From Hemerocallis citrina (lineage: Eukaryota > Streptophyta > Magnoliopsida > Asparagales > Asphodelaceae), in the NCBI GenBank assembly GCA_017893485.1, contig CM030365.1, positions 47,114,458-47,178,457 of the forward strand: 64,000 bases of DNA, read 5' to 3'. The notes beneath the pieces are model-generated. The model did no database searches and was not told where the DNA came from. It saw nothing but the letters and a program-made list of their open reading frames with translations. Both the position numbers and the translations under genes were made by a program. Positions 35,879 to 48,195 of this stretch are shown one piece after another. How positions within the stretch are numbered: the stretch's first letter is position 1; the number at the start of each line of letters is the position of its first letter.

Positions 35879-37090
35879 TGATCCTTATCGCTACCTAACC
35901 GAATTCAGGAAAAAGTGCACAATGGGGAGATTAAGTAGGCTTGTCGGTCTAAATGCTCATGGAAGCTATGCAAGCTAACACATCAATCCGCTAACCGGCT
36001 AGAGATTCACACGACCCCACAAGATGTTTATGTAGTCCTAAAAAAAGAAAGAAAGAAAGATGCATAACGAATAAGAGTGAAGTGTAGTATATATCCAAAG
36101 TAAAATACAAATGAAGTGAAAATGGTAGGGAATTTTACCACATTAGTGATCTGATGCGAGGAGGCTAGCAATAAGCCTCCCTACACTCTATGGAGCGAAA
36201 ATATATGTGTGTGCGCGCGCGCGCGCGGTGTGTGTGTGTGTGTGTGTGTGTAAGACACGAAAATGTAGTCATAGACGAATGGTGTTAGATTTGTGGTAAG
36301 TAATAAACTAGAAGTCTACTCAACTAACAACCAAAAGTGAAAAATGATTTATGTAAAAATATGGGAGAATGTATAAGTAGTGAAAAAAATTGTGAATTTT
36401 GGAGGAAAAAAGTGGTGAGAAATATGCAAATATGAAAAAGATATGATTTTTATGACAAAAATATGCTAAGAAATATGCAAATATGTGATAGATCAAATCT
36501 TTATCCTAAGAGTGCAAAGATAACTAAGCAAACATGCAAAACATTCAATATTTATGTGAAGGATGTATGAGTGCAAGTGTAGAAATGCTAAATATGCAAT
36601 CTTTAATCTAAAACTAACACCCAAAAAAAAAATAGAGAGCAAATGTAAATTAAAGCGCAAGAAAATAAACTCAATATATTCTAAAAATACTAGAATAAAA
36701 ACTCGAGCAAGTAGAGACTAACAATTATAGGCTAAGAAAATGAGTAGAACTAATTTATTATCCAAAGTAGAGAGCTAAAATGAAGGAAAGGTAGAATCTT
36801 TTATGGAAAAGAACTACATTTCATGCAAAATATGCTAAAATAAAATAAACAAAAAAGAAAGCACAAGAAAAGAGTATTAAAAACTCCCCTTTGAGGAGGG
36901 CTCTCATAACTCCTAAAGCTTCTTGCTCCAAAAAGAAAAAAAGAGAAATATGGTGAAAGATGAGAGATTAAACTATCTAAAATGAGAGAACATAGTGAAC
37001 AACACCTATTAATTAGTTGACTTCTAATTATTCTCCATTTTAGGAGCTTTAAAACCTAAAGAAATGATGAAAAATGACATTTTTAGTTGC
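35879..37090 (-). mobile_element. Probable 5' LTR of the Tat-like element
   Basis: AT-rich, non-coding. On the minus strand it ends ...AAGGATCA directly before the primer site. The outer end is not clear; I place it near 37090, where a different repeat begins. It contains a GC/GT microsatellite and an inverted 'cctcaaagg/cctttgagg' type stretch near 36890. Its partner LTR is not in the window. Confidence 0.45.
36206..36251. repeat. (TG)n(CG)n(TG)n microsatellite
   Basis: Alternating purine-pyrimidine run with a GC core, a pattern able to adopt Z-DNA. Confidence 0.9.
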
Positions 37091-37095
37091 TAAAC

Positions 37096-37254
37096 CAGGG
37101 GTAGCAATAAAGCTGGTTTGATCTGAAACCTGTGTGGACTTGCCCAGGTGGGGCTCGAATCGATATCCAAGGCCAGCCTTCATAAATTTTGTGGGTCGGT
37201 CCAGGTTATTAAAAACCCTAAGAGTGTCGGTTCTGATAATTTGCTCGAGTAGAC
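37096..37254. mobile_element. Possible truncated hAT-like MITE
   Basis: It begins CAGGGGTAGCAA and has GGTT/AACC-rich sequence (AACCTGTGTGG, TGGGTCGGTCC), as non-autonomous hAT elements of plants often do. No matching far end or 8-base duplication was found, so this is a weak call. Confidence 0.3.
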
Positions 37255-39356
37255 CTGCTCCTTCATTTCCTGAATTTCCAAGTCAATATGTTGTTCTTCC
37301 AGGATATGGTCTTTCACACTGGGTTGAAGTTTCAGGTGTGCTTATATTGCACCTAATCTCTGTGGCACTACTTCTATCCCATCCTTGTCCAATTCTTCTA
37401 TCAACTCCTTTGTCTTAGTGATCAGACTTGATAAACTACCCTTCCAACTAAGGGCATTCCTACCACATTCACCTTCCCAGGATGATATTTGATCTCAGGA
37501 TGAATGTCCTCCAATAATTCCAACCACTGCCTCTATCTTAGGATCATACCTTTCTGTTTGTAGATATACTTCAAACTCTTATGATCGGTGTACATAGACA
37601 TTTTCTCCGTACACGTAATGCCTCCATATCTTTAAGGAAAATATTACTGTGGCCAATTACAAATCGTGGGTTGGGTAGTTCTTCTCATGTGGTCACAATT
37701 GCCTGGACCTATCAGCTATCACCTTTTCTTCTTGCATCATAACACAACCCAATCCTTTAAGAGAAGCATCAATGTAAACATCATAACCCCTGCTTGCCTG
37801 AGGAAGTACTAATAGTGGTGATCTTATCTCTCTTCCAACTCGTGAAAATTGTCATCACACTTGTCCAATCAAAGTCCACATTTTTCTTGGTTAGTCCGTT
37901 CAACGGTATTGCTATCTGTGCATAACCTTGAATGAACCACTAATAACCCTGTCAATCCCAAAAGAACTATGGATTTCCTTCATGTTTGTGGGTCGGGGCT
38001 ATTTTTTCACTGCCTAAATCTTCTGTGGACCATCGCCACTCCCTCCTTAAAAAGACGTGCCCCAAGAATGTCACCACATTCTTTCAAAATTCACATTTAG
38101 ATAACTTGGCATAAAATTCATGCACTTGTATATTTGCCAACACTTATGCCAGGTGATCAGCATGCTCCACTTCTAACTTGGAGTATACCAAAATGTCATC
38201 TATGAATACCATACGAATACATCAATGAACAGTCCAACACCCGATCCATTATATCCATGAATATAATCGGTGTATTCGTCACTCCAAATAGCATTACCAC
38301 GAATTCATAGTGCCCATGCTTAGTTCTGAACGCATTATTTAGAATATCATTTTCCTTGAACCGAACTTGATGGTACCCTAAACTCATGTCAATCTTCGAA
38401 AACACTGTCGCTCTCTGTAATCGATCAAGTCATCGATCCTTGGTATCGGGTACTTGCTCTGGATAGTCACATTGTTTATCTCCTTGTAGTCAATACAAAT
38501 CCTCATAAACCTCATCATGTTCCATAGGGGCCATCCTGTAAGATGCCTTGGACACTGATGCACTTTCAGGTTGTACAACAATGTCGAACTCAACATCATG
38601 GTGAGGTGGTAACTTTGGTAAATCATCTAGAAACATTTTTGGGAATTTCCTAATCACTTGAATCTTCTTGACTTCTTCTGGGATCTTTCATTTGGTTATG
38701 GTTGCTACTATTCCTTTGTACCTATTCAATCCTTGGAATGTAACTTCGAGTCCTCCTGGTGCTTTCACTACCACCTTTTATCTTTACACTCGATAATTAA
38801 ACTGCAGATTGCCATCCAATATATTCCAATAATTACATCAACTCCTAGAACATCCAGTTCAATAAGATCTATTCCTAAAATTCTTCCTCGTAGTTCAGCG
38901 ACTCTTCTCGAAGCTGCTCATGACACCTCTTGGACTTCCTCTTTTCCACTTGAAGCATATTCCTCACTTGACATGCTGTACAGACTTGGAATCCCATGAG
39001 GCTTATGACCTTGGCTTCCAAATAAGCGATGCTGGTCTTCCAGTCGTTGCTCTTCTTCGAGCAAACTCGTCCTCCACTGAAACATGATCAATTGGCATTG
39101 AAAAGCATCCATTTTGTTTTGGTTGGAGCTCAGCATTACTGAAATAACTGAGGAATAATCTGAAGAACTCACTGGAGGTGGAGTGAGTGGACGTGACTCA
39201 ACATCTGATAAAACCTGGGGTTCTTCTCCCTTGGAGTCTTCCTCCTTGAGATTCTCCTCTTTTATGATAATCCTCTTCCTCAGATTCTTCCTCCGTAATA
39301 TCCACTAAAGGTTCTTCCACTTCAAAATCTTCCATAGGATTATAGCCATCCGCCAT
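37255..39356 (-). pseudogene. Element F: decayed gypsy gag-pol remnant
   Basis: On the minus strand: MADGYNPMEDF (start near 39356) is an acidic Gag N-terminus. Most of Gag, including any zinc knuckle, is missing. Then comes a protease tail (LDVLGVDVIIGIYW, near 38830), RT with [41 protein letters not shown] and FIDDILVYS (catalytic codons 38195-38206), RNase H with YTDHKSLKY near 37580, HPGKVNVV, and a trace of integrase N-terminus near 37280. Stops and frameshifts are frequent. It is more diverged from B and C than they are from each other, so it is a different gypsy lineage. Confidence 0.88.
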
Positions 39357-39535
39357 ACTACAGGAAGAGAAAAGGAGAGAAATAAGTCTAAGTATAGGGT
39401 ATCATAAACACAAAGTTCAAAAACAACTATAGCATTTATGAACACAAACTAAATCAAACACATCTAGAGTCATCCTAAGCCCACTTACCATACTATTTAT
39501 AGTACAACTAATTGAAGTCGACTCTTATATTATTC
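39357..39535 (-). other. Leader of element F
   Basis: Non-coding stretch between the LTR end at 39536 and the Gag start. No tRNA-Met primer site is recognisable right after the LTR end, so it is mutated or of another type. Confidence 0.45.
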
Positions 39536-41740
39536 TGTAACACCCCAGAACCCGAACACTAGGAACCGTGTATTACTCACAAGATCGATACTTTAATTGC
39601 ATACATAAACATAATATAACATAGGGAAATACAGAGAATCTTACAGCATGTCCGAATCACATGGATTAATAAGGTGACAGACTCTTAGGGTGCTACACTT
39701 GCACACTATCTCCTCAGGAAAACTTACCTGCAAAACCACAATCTGTTGGATTGTCAGCTTGTGAGGCCAACGGTAAAAACCACAACAACTCTCGCAACTC
39801 CTAACCAAGGTGAAGTTTGACTAAAGGTGATTTAATAAGTAATGAAAAGTTTCAATGAACCAGTCAAAATATGGAAATGTCAATTATTTTATATCATTGA
39901 ACGTTGTCTGACAATATACTATTTCATAAGTTCTATATGCACATGTTAACTATGATTCTATAATGCACACTTATTTGAAGTGCTATGCTGCTCATACAAC
40001 ATAGTTCTCGAATGCAAGCTACTAGGTGTTACTTCTTATTTAGGGTACAATTCCTTGTTGTGCATGCCTAAACCCAATGACTAGCACTCCACCGTGTAAT
40101 CACGTGCAAGTTGACCTCTCAGATTCATGGACCTTACCAGCCCACCCCTAACCTACACACGTGGATTTACCAAATGTATCCTCAATTATGAACCCCGGTG
40201 AGTTGATCTTTTGTAACTACAGACCTTACTAGCCTACCCCTAGCCCATACACGTGGATTTATTAGGATTATCCTTAGTCCCAAACGTTCATTGGAGCCGA
40301 AGCTCCTTACCGGACATGTCTGTCATTGTTTCCATCATATATTCTTCTAATGCAAGTTGTTAACTAAATAATGCAATATATAATTTAGACTTAATGATCC
40401 CTATTCCGAACTTACATTTCACACAAACTGGAATCTTGGTCACACCGACCCTATTCCACTCCTCCCTCGGCGTTCTCTAACTTTGCCGGACCCGGGCCTC
40501 ACTGAAATCTTTCCCTTGCCTTTGGCCAAGTAATACCACTTTCACATTTACATCACTTTGACACCAATGCCCATTGTACTTGGCTTAATTATACAATACA
40601 TGCAATTTCATCATTCAAACAATCAAGTTATGACTCATATGAAATCCAACTTTACATGATCTGACACATACCTACAAATTTGTATAGTTTTCACTCTCTC
40701 ATTTCATAGTATTATTAATGGTACTCAACCCTAATTCAACTTGAAATTTAGTTCGAGATATTACAATCTCCGACTCAAGTTTCAATTCTTTACAATTATA
40801 CTTTAAAATTCTTCATGACTCTAAAATAAGGGTGCATTAATTAATACGGGTCATCTAAACAATTTCCAAACTCTTATCAGAGTCAAATATGTCCATTTAA
40901 CCTTAAATCAAAGCAATAGGTCGAAGCATCGATTAAAAATTCAAATAAACAACCTGAAACTCTGTGTGCCTTTCGGAAGGTACATGCAAAAGCTCTTTTT
41001 CTTCCGCAGGGTGCTTCTGTAAGCACCTGAAGTCAGAGACAAGGCTAGCAGAAGCTTCCTGCAAAAGTGAAATTTCTTTGCATGGTGCTTCGACATACCT
41101 GCATATTTCAATCTCCTTCTATTTTGATTTTGATTTCAATTATTTTCATTAAAACATCGAGCGATACATTTGCACAAGCATTTCTAAACATTCCAGATAT
41201 TTAAACAACTCATTTATATCACATACAACATGTTATTCGACTTAAATCCTTTCTTTAGTTTCTTCTTTTAATTTCAGATGCTATATAAATTCTCAATTTC
41301 ATAAAATGAAATGCATTAACAATATATTCTAATATTGATTCCTTCATTGCACTAAGGGTCACTTTCTAATCATAAACATTAGACTTCTAATATATCCAAA
41401 CAACATTCTAATCACAAATTTCATGCACATACTATATTTAAACAATTGAAGTCTAAATTTTGATCATGCAGTTCTATCAATTTATACTTATTCAATACAA
41501 CATATATAACTTCTCTAACATACATACACCCTACAACATAATAGAAATTGGAGTAGTAAATTTATTGCCCACTTGATGTTTTATTAAGTTTTGAGAGTTT
41601 GAGATAATTTCTGCACTGACTCTTTGGCTTTGCTCCTCCTTCTCAAAACTATCTCATACTGTCAGAAAAAAAGCTAAAAAAAAAACAAAGTACAATGTCA
41701 TAACAATTTTCAAAATAAATAATCTATCAATAAAGTAAAT
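39536..41740 (-). mobile_element. 5' LTR region of element F, right limit uncertain
   Basis: The minus strand ends CTGGGGTGTTACA at 39536. The stretch 40480-40505 ('gccggacccgggcctcactgaaatct'-like) resembles 23000-23030 in the long solo LTR, placing both in related families. No ORF of note and no clear outer terminus were seen; the LTR may continue to, or be cut by, the family T fragment on its right. Confidence 0.55.
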
Positions 41741-44700
41741 TAAGGAGTGCAATCTTGGACTCCATCTTCTAGAATCATTGCTCATCAATTCCTGTTGGTC
41801 GAGATCCTTCGGTACCTGTGAATTCTTGATCTAAAAAGAGAGAAAAGAATACCCTTAGAGCAAGTCGTGGACAGCAAGTAGAGAGAAGCAGAGAATAATA
41901 GGAACATGTATATCAAAGGAAAGGGACTGGATCAGAGTAAATAGCAAAGTCAATGATTGGCAATAATATAAAGGTCTATGTTTAATCAAGCATGAAATGA
42001 ATAATGTCAAGTCAAGTTCAATTTTGATGACAGTGTACAGGATCAAGCATGAAATGTCAAATGCAGGATGTTAATCATTTTATTAATCTATCTAGTGCAC
42101 GTACTACTGCATCCCATTTCACTAGTTCGGCACAAGCACACAGTGTACGCTTTAGACTGATGGTGAACTGAACAGATCATGTACTCGGCTCAGTAATTCG
42201 AAATTTATAGGATGTACGGTAATTACTGGAATTCACGGGATGTGCAGAAATTTACGGGAATCAGCTAGCAAGGGACCCCTACCAAGTACAGTCTCTGATT
42301 GTTTACTACCAAGTCAACCCATAATATCCCGGCTTGTTATCATTTTATTTCATCCTATGTGAGCATGCAAGAAGGTTTCAATGTTGTATTATGCAAGGTG
42401 CGACTAGTTCTACTCATTACAGGCAAAGCAAGAAGCAAACATATTAAATCAACACAATTCATAAAATCTAGATATCATGACGTTGCTGTACAAAAACACA
42501 GATTACCACTACTACAAAAAAGACAATCTGGATTCGTTAGAAATTCTATAAACTAGACTCCCTACCAGTCCCAGCGAATATATACATGACATATAAAAGC
42601 TACATGAACTAGAGTGAAAGTCCTATTCTTTCAGATTTTATGATCAGGCAGGAAGCTGTAAGTTGTGTTCACCTATTTGTTTCAGGTAAGAAAACTCATC
42701 AAATAAATCTATACAAATTCAAGGTCATTCCTACACATGTTTAGTCTCAGCTAGATTTATTTCATATTTTTATTTTACTAGTAACATGCTTAAATAAATT
42801 ATGGAACAGCATGATACGCATGCATTTGTGAATCTGAAAATTCCGACACAGCTGTACTAAAATGATGATATCTAACAGATTACACATTAGAATTCAAATC
42901 CGTAAAAATGGTATTAAACTAGACATCTGGGGCTAAATTTCATGTTTAGAAAGTTATTTCAAAATAAAACAGAAATATGGTCGAAAATCTGATTCAAAAA
43001 GAAACACACAGCAGTCAAGAATTTATTTTGACATGAATAGGCAACAATTTAATCATACAATCATATAATTCATGCTAATTAATAGTTAAAGTTCCAATAG
43101 ACGTTTAACATGCATAATTTCAGTTTCTTAGATGCAATTTCACAGACATGGTAATCAATTCATCAATTTAATTCAATCTCATTATATAATTCATCAAACA
43201 AGTCTGACACATGGATCTAGTTATTTTTCATGTAAATTTGCATATGCAATGAACAAGGGGGACTAGGTTTTAGATCAAAGATAGCGGCACGATGTTAAGA
43301 ATATCTCGAGTTAGCTCGTGTAAACCCTTGATAGACTTAACGGAATTTCAAATAACAGTATGATAAAGAAAAGGACTAGATCTACTTGTAGAGATCAAGG
43401 GATCTTGAGCAAAACAAAATACTAGGGGTGGGCATCGGTCGGTATCCGACCTAATATGGACCATCCACCACCGATCCAAAGAACATCGTTTTTTTAGTTT
43501 TCTCACCCGCAACCAATCCGAACCTTAATAGGATCGGTTTCCATCCAAGCCGATTAAGCTCGGTTTGGATTGGATTGGATGATCGGTTTGGCGTGCTACT
43601 TTTCACCTTCTTCAACATCATTCATAATTTTTTTGAAATTTAAAAGATCAACTTCAATCAAACTTAAGAAACAACCTGCTATTTGTTATTCAGAAATGAA
43701 TTTAAAATGAAGATTCATAAAGCCACAAATTGTTAATGAATTTTGCACTAAATGTTTGAGATGATGACGTTTAAATGGGTGAGATAAAGTGTTTTTTCAC
43801 TTGCATACTTCTGTAATCTTAGTTTATTATCATAAAAGAAACATCAATAACCATAGCTAATTGAATTTCAGGTAAAATAAAAAAAGATTTGGAAAACAGT
43901 TTCTATTTGACTTGATTAAAGTAACTGCTAAATGTTACATCAACTTCATGATTCTATTAAACTAGGTCACACTGTAAATCAAGCATTTCTCAACAACATA
44001 ACACACAAGATTATAGAGTATCAAAACATAGGTAGAACTGCTCGGTTTGTATTAAAGAAATTAAAGGAGACTGTTTGTATCTCCAAGAAAATGTGAAATG
44101 ACTATTTCTATATTTAAGAAATTAAAGGAGAAATATATTTTTTATGGACTTATGCATAGAGGTACGGTCGGTTCGGTTTCATCGGTTATTTGAAAGCCCC
44201 ATCCAACAACCGAACTGGTCCAGTTGATTATTGAAGATCAAGAACCTGGCCAACCCAACCCCCCAATTGGTTCGGTTAAAAATCGGTCGGTTTGGGTTGG
44301 ATTGGTTTGGATTGGTCGGTTCGGATAATAGTTGTCCACCCCTACAAAATACTAGTTTAGGAAGAGACTTGCCTTTTTAATTAGTAGCTTCGAATATTTA
44401 GAAGAACGGGATGAGAATCCGGGGTGACGTATCACGTATGTGGAAACACGCTAGCATGTGCGAGTTACATGCAAAACACCAAAACCAAGACCAACAGCAA
44501 CTCAGCAATCACCCTTCTCCACACAAACACCAAACGGCAATATCGGATCTTCTACTCCACAACAGCAAACACAGCAAAACCCATTGCGCTTCCTCTTTCT
44601 CAACTGTGACAGAGAGCGAGAGATGGTGGGAGGCGAGGAACGATGGCGACTGCAGTCGGGAAGCGACGGCAGCAGCGAGAGTGTTTCTGGGTTACGGACG

Positions 44701-45456
44701 GCAGTGGCACTGCGGTCAAGGAGTGACGCAGCAACGAGATTCGGCAGCTCGAAGGGGTGTTCTATTTCTCAACGAAAAAGAGGAGGAGACGGTAGGGGTG
44801 TTCGGGGGTTCTGAACGACAATGAGGAGGGGTTCCACAGTGGTTGCGAAGTGAATGGAGAGGCGGAGATGAGGGATCAACGGCGTGGAGGGAGGCACAGG
44901 CGATGGGTTTGAGCGGAAAACGGAGATGACGAGGATGAGAGGTGATGGGGATGATGATGGCACGGGGATGACGACGGAGGGCTAGAGTGACGAGGTCGAG
45001 GGTGGTGGTCGGAGATGGGATCGGAGAGCGACTGCGGTGGTTGGGTTTTTGGGTTTGAAACGGAAAACAGAGGAGGGAGGGAGAGTCAGGGGGTAGGGGA
45101 GAGAGAAAATGCCGGAGAGAGAGAGTAATTACTTAGGTTTAATAATGGGTATTTATAGGGGATTAAGAAATTAGGATTTGGGGTTGCGGGTTAATGGGTT
45201 TAGGGTACAAATTTAGGCTCCGAAAAGATATAAACAAGCATAAAATAACGGGATGAACATATAGCGGAACAACTCAAACTCAAAACATGAAGAGAAAAAT
45301 TTGCAATGAGCCAAAAATAGGAGAAAAGAGACGAAATGATCCGAAGAAAATAAATGGACCCAAGAAAAGCAAAATTATATAATAGAAAGAATCTAGATAC
45401 AATAACCAAGAAAAAAAATACAATAAAAATCCAAAATAGGAAAAATAGAGGTTACA
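41741..45456 (-). mobile_element. Family T LTR fragment holding a hAT element
   Basis: The minus strand starts TGTAACCTCTATTTTTCC at 45456. The GC-rich stretch (44400-45110) and the 'acttgcctttttaa' and 'tactactgcatcccatt' (42102) landmarks match those of 56726-59873. The minus 3' end (TGTCACGCCCC type) is not found, so the left end is missing or strongly diverged; 41741 is approximate. The ORFs at 44411-44963 lie in the GC-rich LTR stretch. Confidence 0.7.
43423..44344. mobile_element. Non-autonomous hAT element, 922 bases
   Basis: The terminal inverted repeats are TAGGGGTGGGCA and TGTCCACCCCTA. The perfect 8-base duplications CAAAATAC at 43415-43422 and 44345-44352 are diagnostic of hAT. 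Both subterminal zones are packed with CGGTT/AACCG motifs, likely transposase-binding sites as in other hAT elements. The middle is AT-rich without a transposase ORF, so it would need a partner's transposase. Confidence 0.95.
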
Positions 45457-47390
45457 CCTACCTTTCCATAGATCTTAAATTTGTGTCTTTCCGATGAGCG
45501 AGTAGGTTTTTATGCCATCAGCAAGGTGCAGTCAGTGTACGGGGAGTACACGGGCTGATGGTTGAGTGACCTTTTAGAGCAATTAGATGGATGAATCGAA
45601 TGCAGTAGTCAACTGGAAAGTTGTAGCCTAGACTCTTAGTTTTTCAGAATGGGTAATATCATGCAATTCTGAATTGTATATTGGAAGTTATGATTGTTAC
45701 AAGTTCAGCAACCTGCTGGCTTAATCGACTCAAAGCATGCATGTGTTAATTCAGGAAACTTGAGTTCTATAAGGAATTTGAGGGAGTTGTCAACTGGGGG
45801 ATTGCAGTAGAGTTTCCTACCCTTCTAGGAAACCTAATATTGTTGGATTCCGATGAGCATAGTTTGAGTCACTGCAACTGCTTATTATTAGAGTTTTAAG
45901 ATGTTTTAAAGTATTATCCCTTCTGAGAACTTCATTTGGGACTTATATGAGATTGTTGTGCTTAGTACTCATGATGGACACATGTGTAAGAGAATAGCTA
46001 TATGGTCGATTTTTGGCTGGTGTCTTCATGCCTGAGTCTGTCAATGGTCGGGTATTGGTGTTTGCATATGTTTACCTTCATTCACAAAATTGTATGCATG
46101 TAGTTGGGTGCCAATGGACTACTCGTTGAGATTCACGGGCCGGGGATATGGTCGAGGACCTATGAAGGTATTGGAAATCGATGAATAATTCACCGTGATT
46201 AATTGCTATTTTGACACACCAGTTAGGATCAAACATTTGATTGATAAGACACCGTGCACGATTTGAGTGATAACATGTTTTCAGTAATCTGTATTTAATT
46301 ATGTTTTCTTTACTGTTCGCTTGAAGACCGAATTGGTGTTAGGGGTGATTCCCTATAATCTGACTCATTCTAAGAGCCAACACTAGGCAGTGTTAACCAG
46401 GGTTGTCTCTTCCTATCAAAGGGATACAGGCTGTGTCTTTTCAATAGTTAAGAACACGGAAGCCATATCTCACTCTGTTAATTCCTGAGGTACCTTGATA
46501 AGAACGGGATGTTCCCTTATTCTATGTTGGTGGACACGAACGGGCCATGGAGGATCTTCAGCGCAACGGGTATGTTGCGGTGTATCTGTAAGTTCGTCAT
46601 GGCTTTTGATAGAGGTCCGATGCAACAATTATTAGTGACAAATGGGGTAGCTGCCTGAATTTTATAACCTCCTCAAACTTGTTGTACTTACCAGGAATAG
46701 GAAGTGTACAATAGTAGAAAGCATTGCACGACGAGGGTTCAAAACCCTGAAACTGGAGGAAACAGCTTGATTTGGAATGTATGTAGTATGAGATGCATGC
46801 GTATCCAGAGTCTTGCTGACATTAGATTAAGTGCATCTATTTTGTACTCTGTAATTTGCATTAGACTTCAGGTCATGGTATACACAAACAGTGGGAAATT
46901 AGGATACACATTTCTTTTTCCATTCAAGATGGTTTGTTGGTATCTAAGTTAGAGATCGCTTCTTTTTATCAGCATTGCGTCAGTAGAATTACTGACGTTC
47001 CCCACCTTTTAGGTACCGGACCTACCATACAAGCAGGTGCAGAAATAATCAGATTCGCACAGCGGGAGACTGAAGCCGAGAGAAAATTCTCAGGGAAGCA
47101 GATTGACCACTCAGTGGAGTTCGACAGTGATCAGTCGATTGTCATTCTTGTAGACAGATGATAGCATTACAAGTGGAGTCTGTAATTATTTTATAATCAG
47201 TTGTAATGAGTAAATGTAATTTGTATTCCTTGTTCAAGAACAAGATACATTTGTAATTTATGATGTAATGATTTTATTTGGCAATAAAAAAAATTTAAAT
47301 TTCCGTGTTATTACTGTATTGAGATGCATTTGAAGACAAAGATTCTGGTTGTGTCATGGATGTCCGGTAACGGGGATTCGGAGCGTTACA
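45457..47390 (+). mobile_element. Truncated 5' LTR of element E
   Basis: It matches 51456-54698 of the 3' LTR (for example 'gcgagtaggtttttatgcca', 'cttcagcgca') and ends CGGAGCGTTACA just before a primer site. The first 2.2 kb of the LTR are missing; the break abuts the family T LTR at 45456. It has no TRIM at 46566, so it shows the empty site of the insertion at 52544. The ORFs at 46704-47161 show no known domain. Confidence 0.9.
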
Positions 47391-47392
47391 GT

Positions 47393-47404
47393 TGGTATCA
47401 GAAC
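47393..47404 (+). other. Primer-binding site of element E
   Basis: TGGTATCAGAAC two bases after the LTR end; one change (C for the second G) from the usual tRNA-Met site. Confidence 0.88.
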
Positions 47405-47535
47405 TGAATTCAAATCGTAATCTAACACAGCAGGAAATTAAAACTTAAAATTCCAGTTAGAGGTAGGTTTATGTTTAGATAGATCGAGTAATCGATATAT
47501 CTGTGATTCATCTCTAACTAGGACTAAACTCGTTT

Positions 47536-48195
47536 ATGTTTTGCAGAATTGTGTTCGAAGATATCTTTATCAGTGATGAGTCAGTAGCAGCAGATGAACC
47601 AGTGCCTACAAAGGGATCGATGACAGTAGAGGATGAAATGAGGGAAGATCCACAACATGCCAGTAAAGAAGAGAACTCACCTCCACCATTACCAGACCCA
47701 ACCACGGAACAGCAGATGACAACCATCTTATATATGAGAATGAACAAGATGAAGAAGCACAGGGACAAGGCAGTCTGCCAGGCCAAACAGCAGATCAACA
47801 CTTACCAGACATAGATTGCACGCCTAAAAGAAGAACAAGATAAATTTCGATCCGATATGACACACTTATAGGATCATTGGTGGGAACTCCAGGAAAACAC
47901 CAAGCCAAGAACTGCTGAGAAGACCATCAAGCCAAGGAGAGTTGAGAAAAAAACCAAATGTTCTAAGGGAAAACGCTCCAAGAAGGCAATTACAACCAAG
48001 AAAGGTTACAACTGTGGGAACCAAAAGCTGAAGAAGACCAACGCCAATGCGGGAGCATGTTTTCTTTGCGGTGAGCAGGGACATTATAATTCACAATGCC
48101 TGAAGAATAAGTTTACATATTTCAACTGCAGAAAGATAGGGCATATCAAGCCAAATTGCCCACAACTACAAGAAGGATGCTCAGCAACCACGTAG
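47536..48195 (+). pseudogene. Gag-like ORF of element E with zinc knuckle
   Basis: A 219-codon frame runs from ATG 47536 to TAG 48193-48195, interrupted by two in-frame TAGs (47812-47814 and 47869-47871). Removal of either leaves one continuous frame, so decay is recent. The first half is acidic and coiled-coil-like (QQMTTILYMRMNKMKKH). Then come a Lys/Arg-rich stretch and a CCHC knuckle CFLCGEQGHYNSQC (48058-48099). A second knuckle, FNCRKIGHIKPNC (48121-48162), has lost its first Cys. This would be an RNA-binding nucleocapsid. No protease, RT or integrase follows. It lacks an obvious capsid core, so it may be a shortened Gag. Confidence 0.8.
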
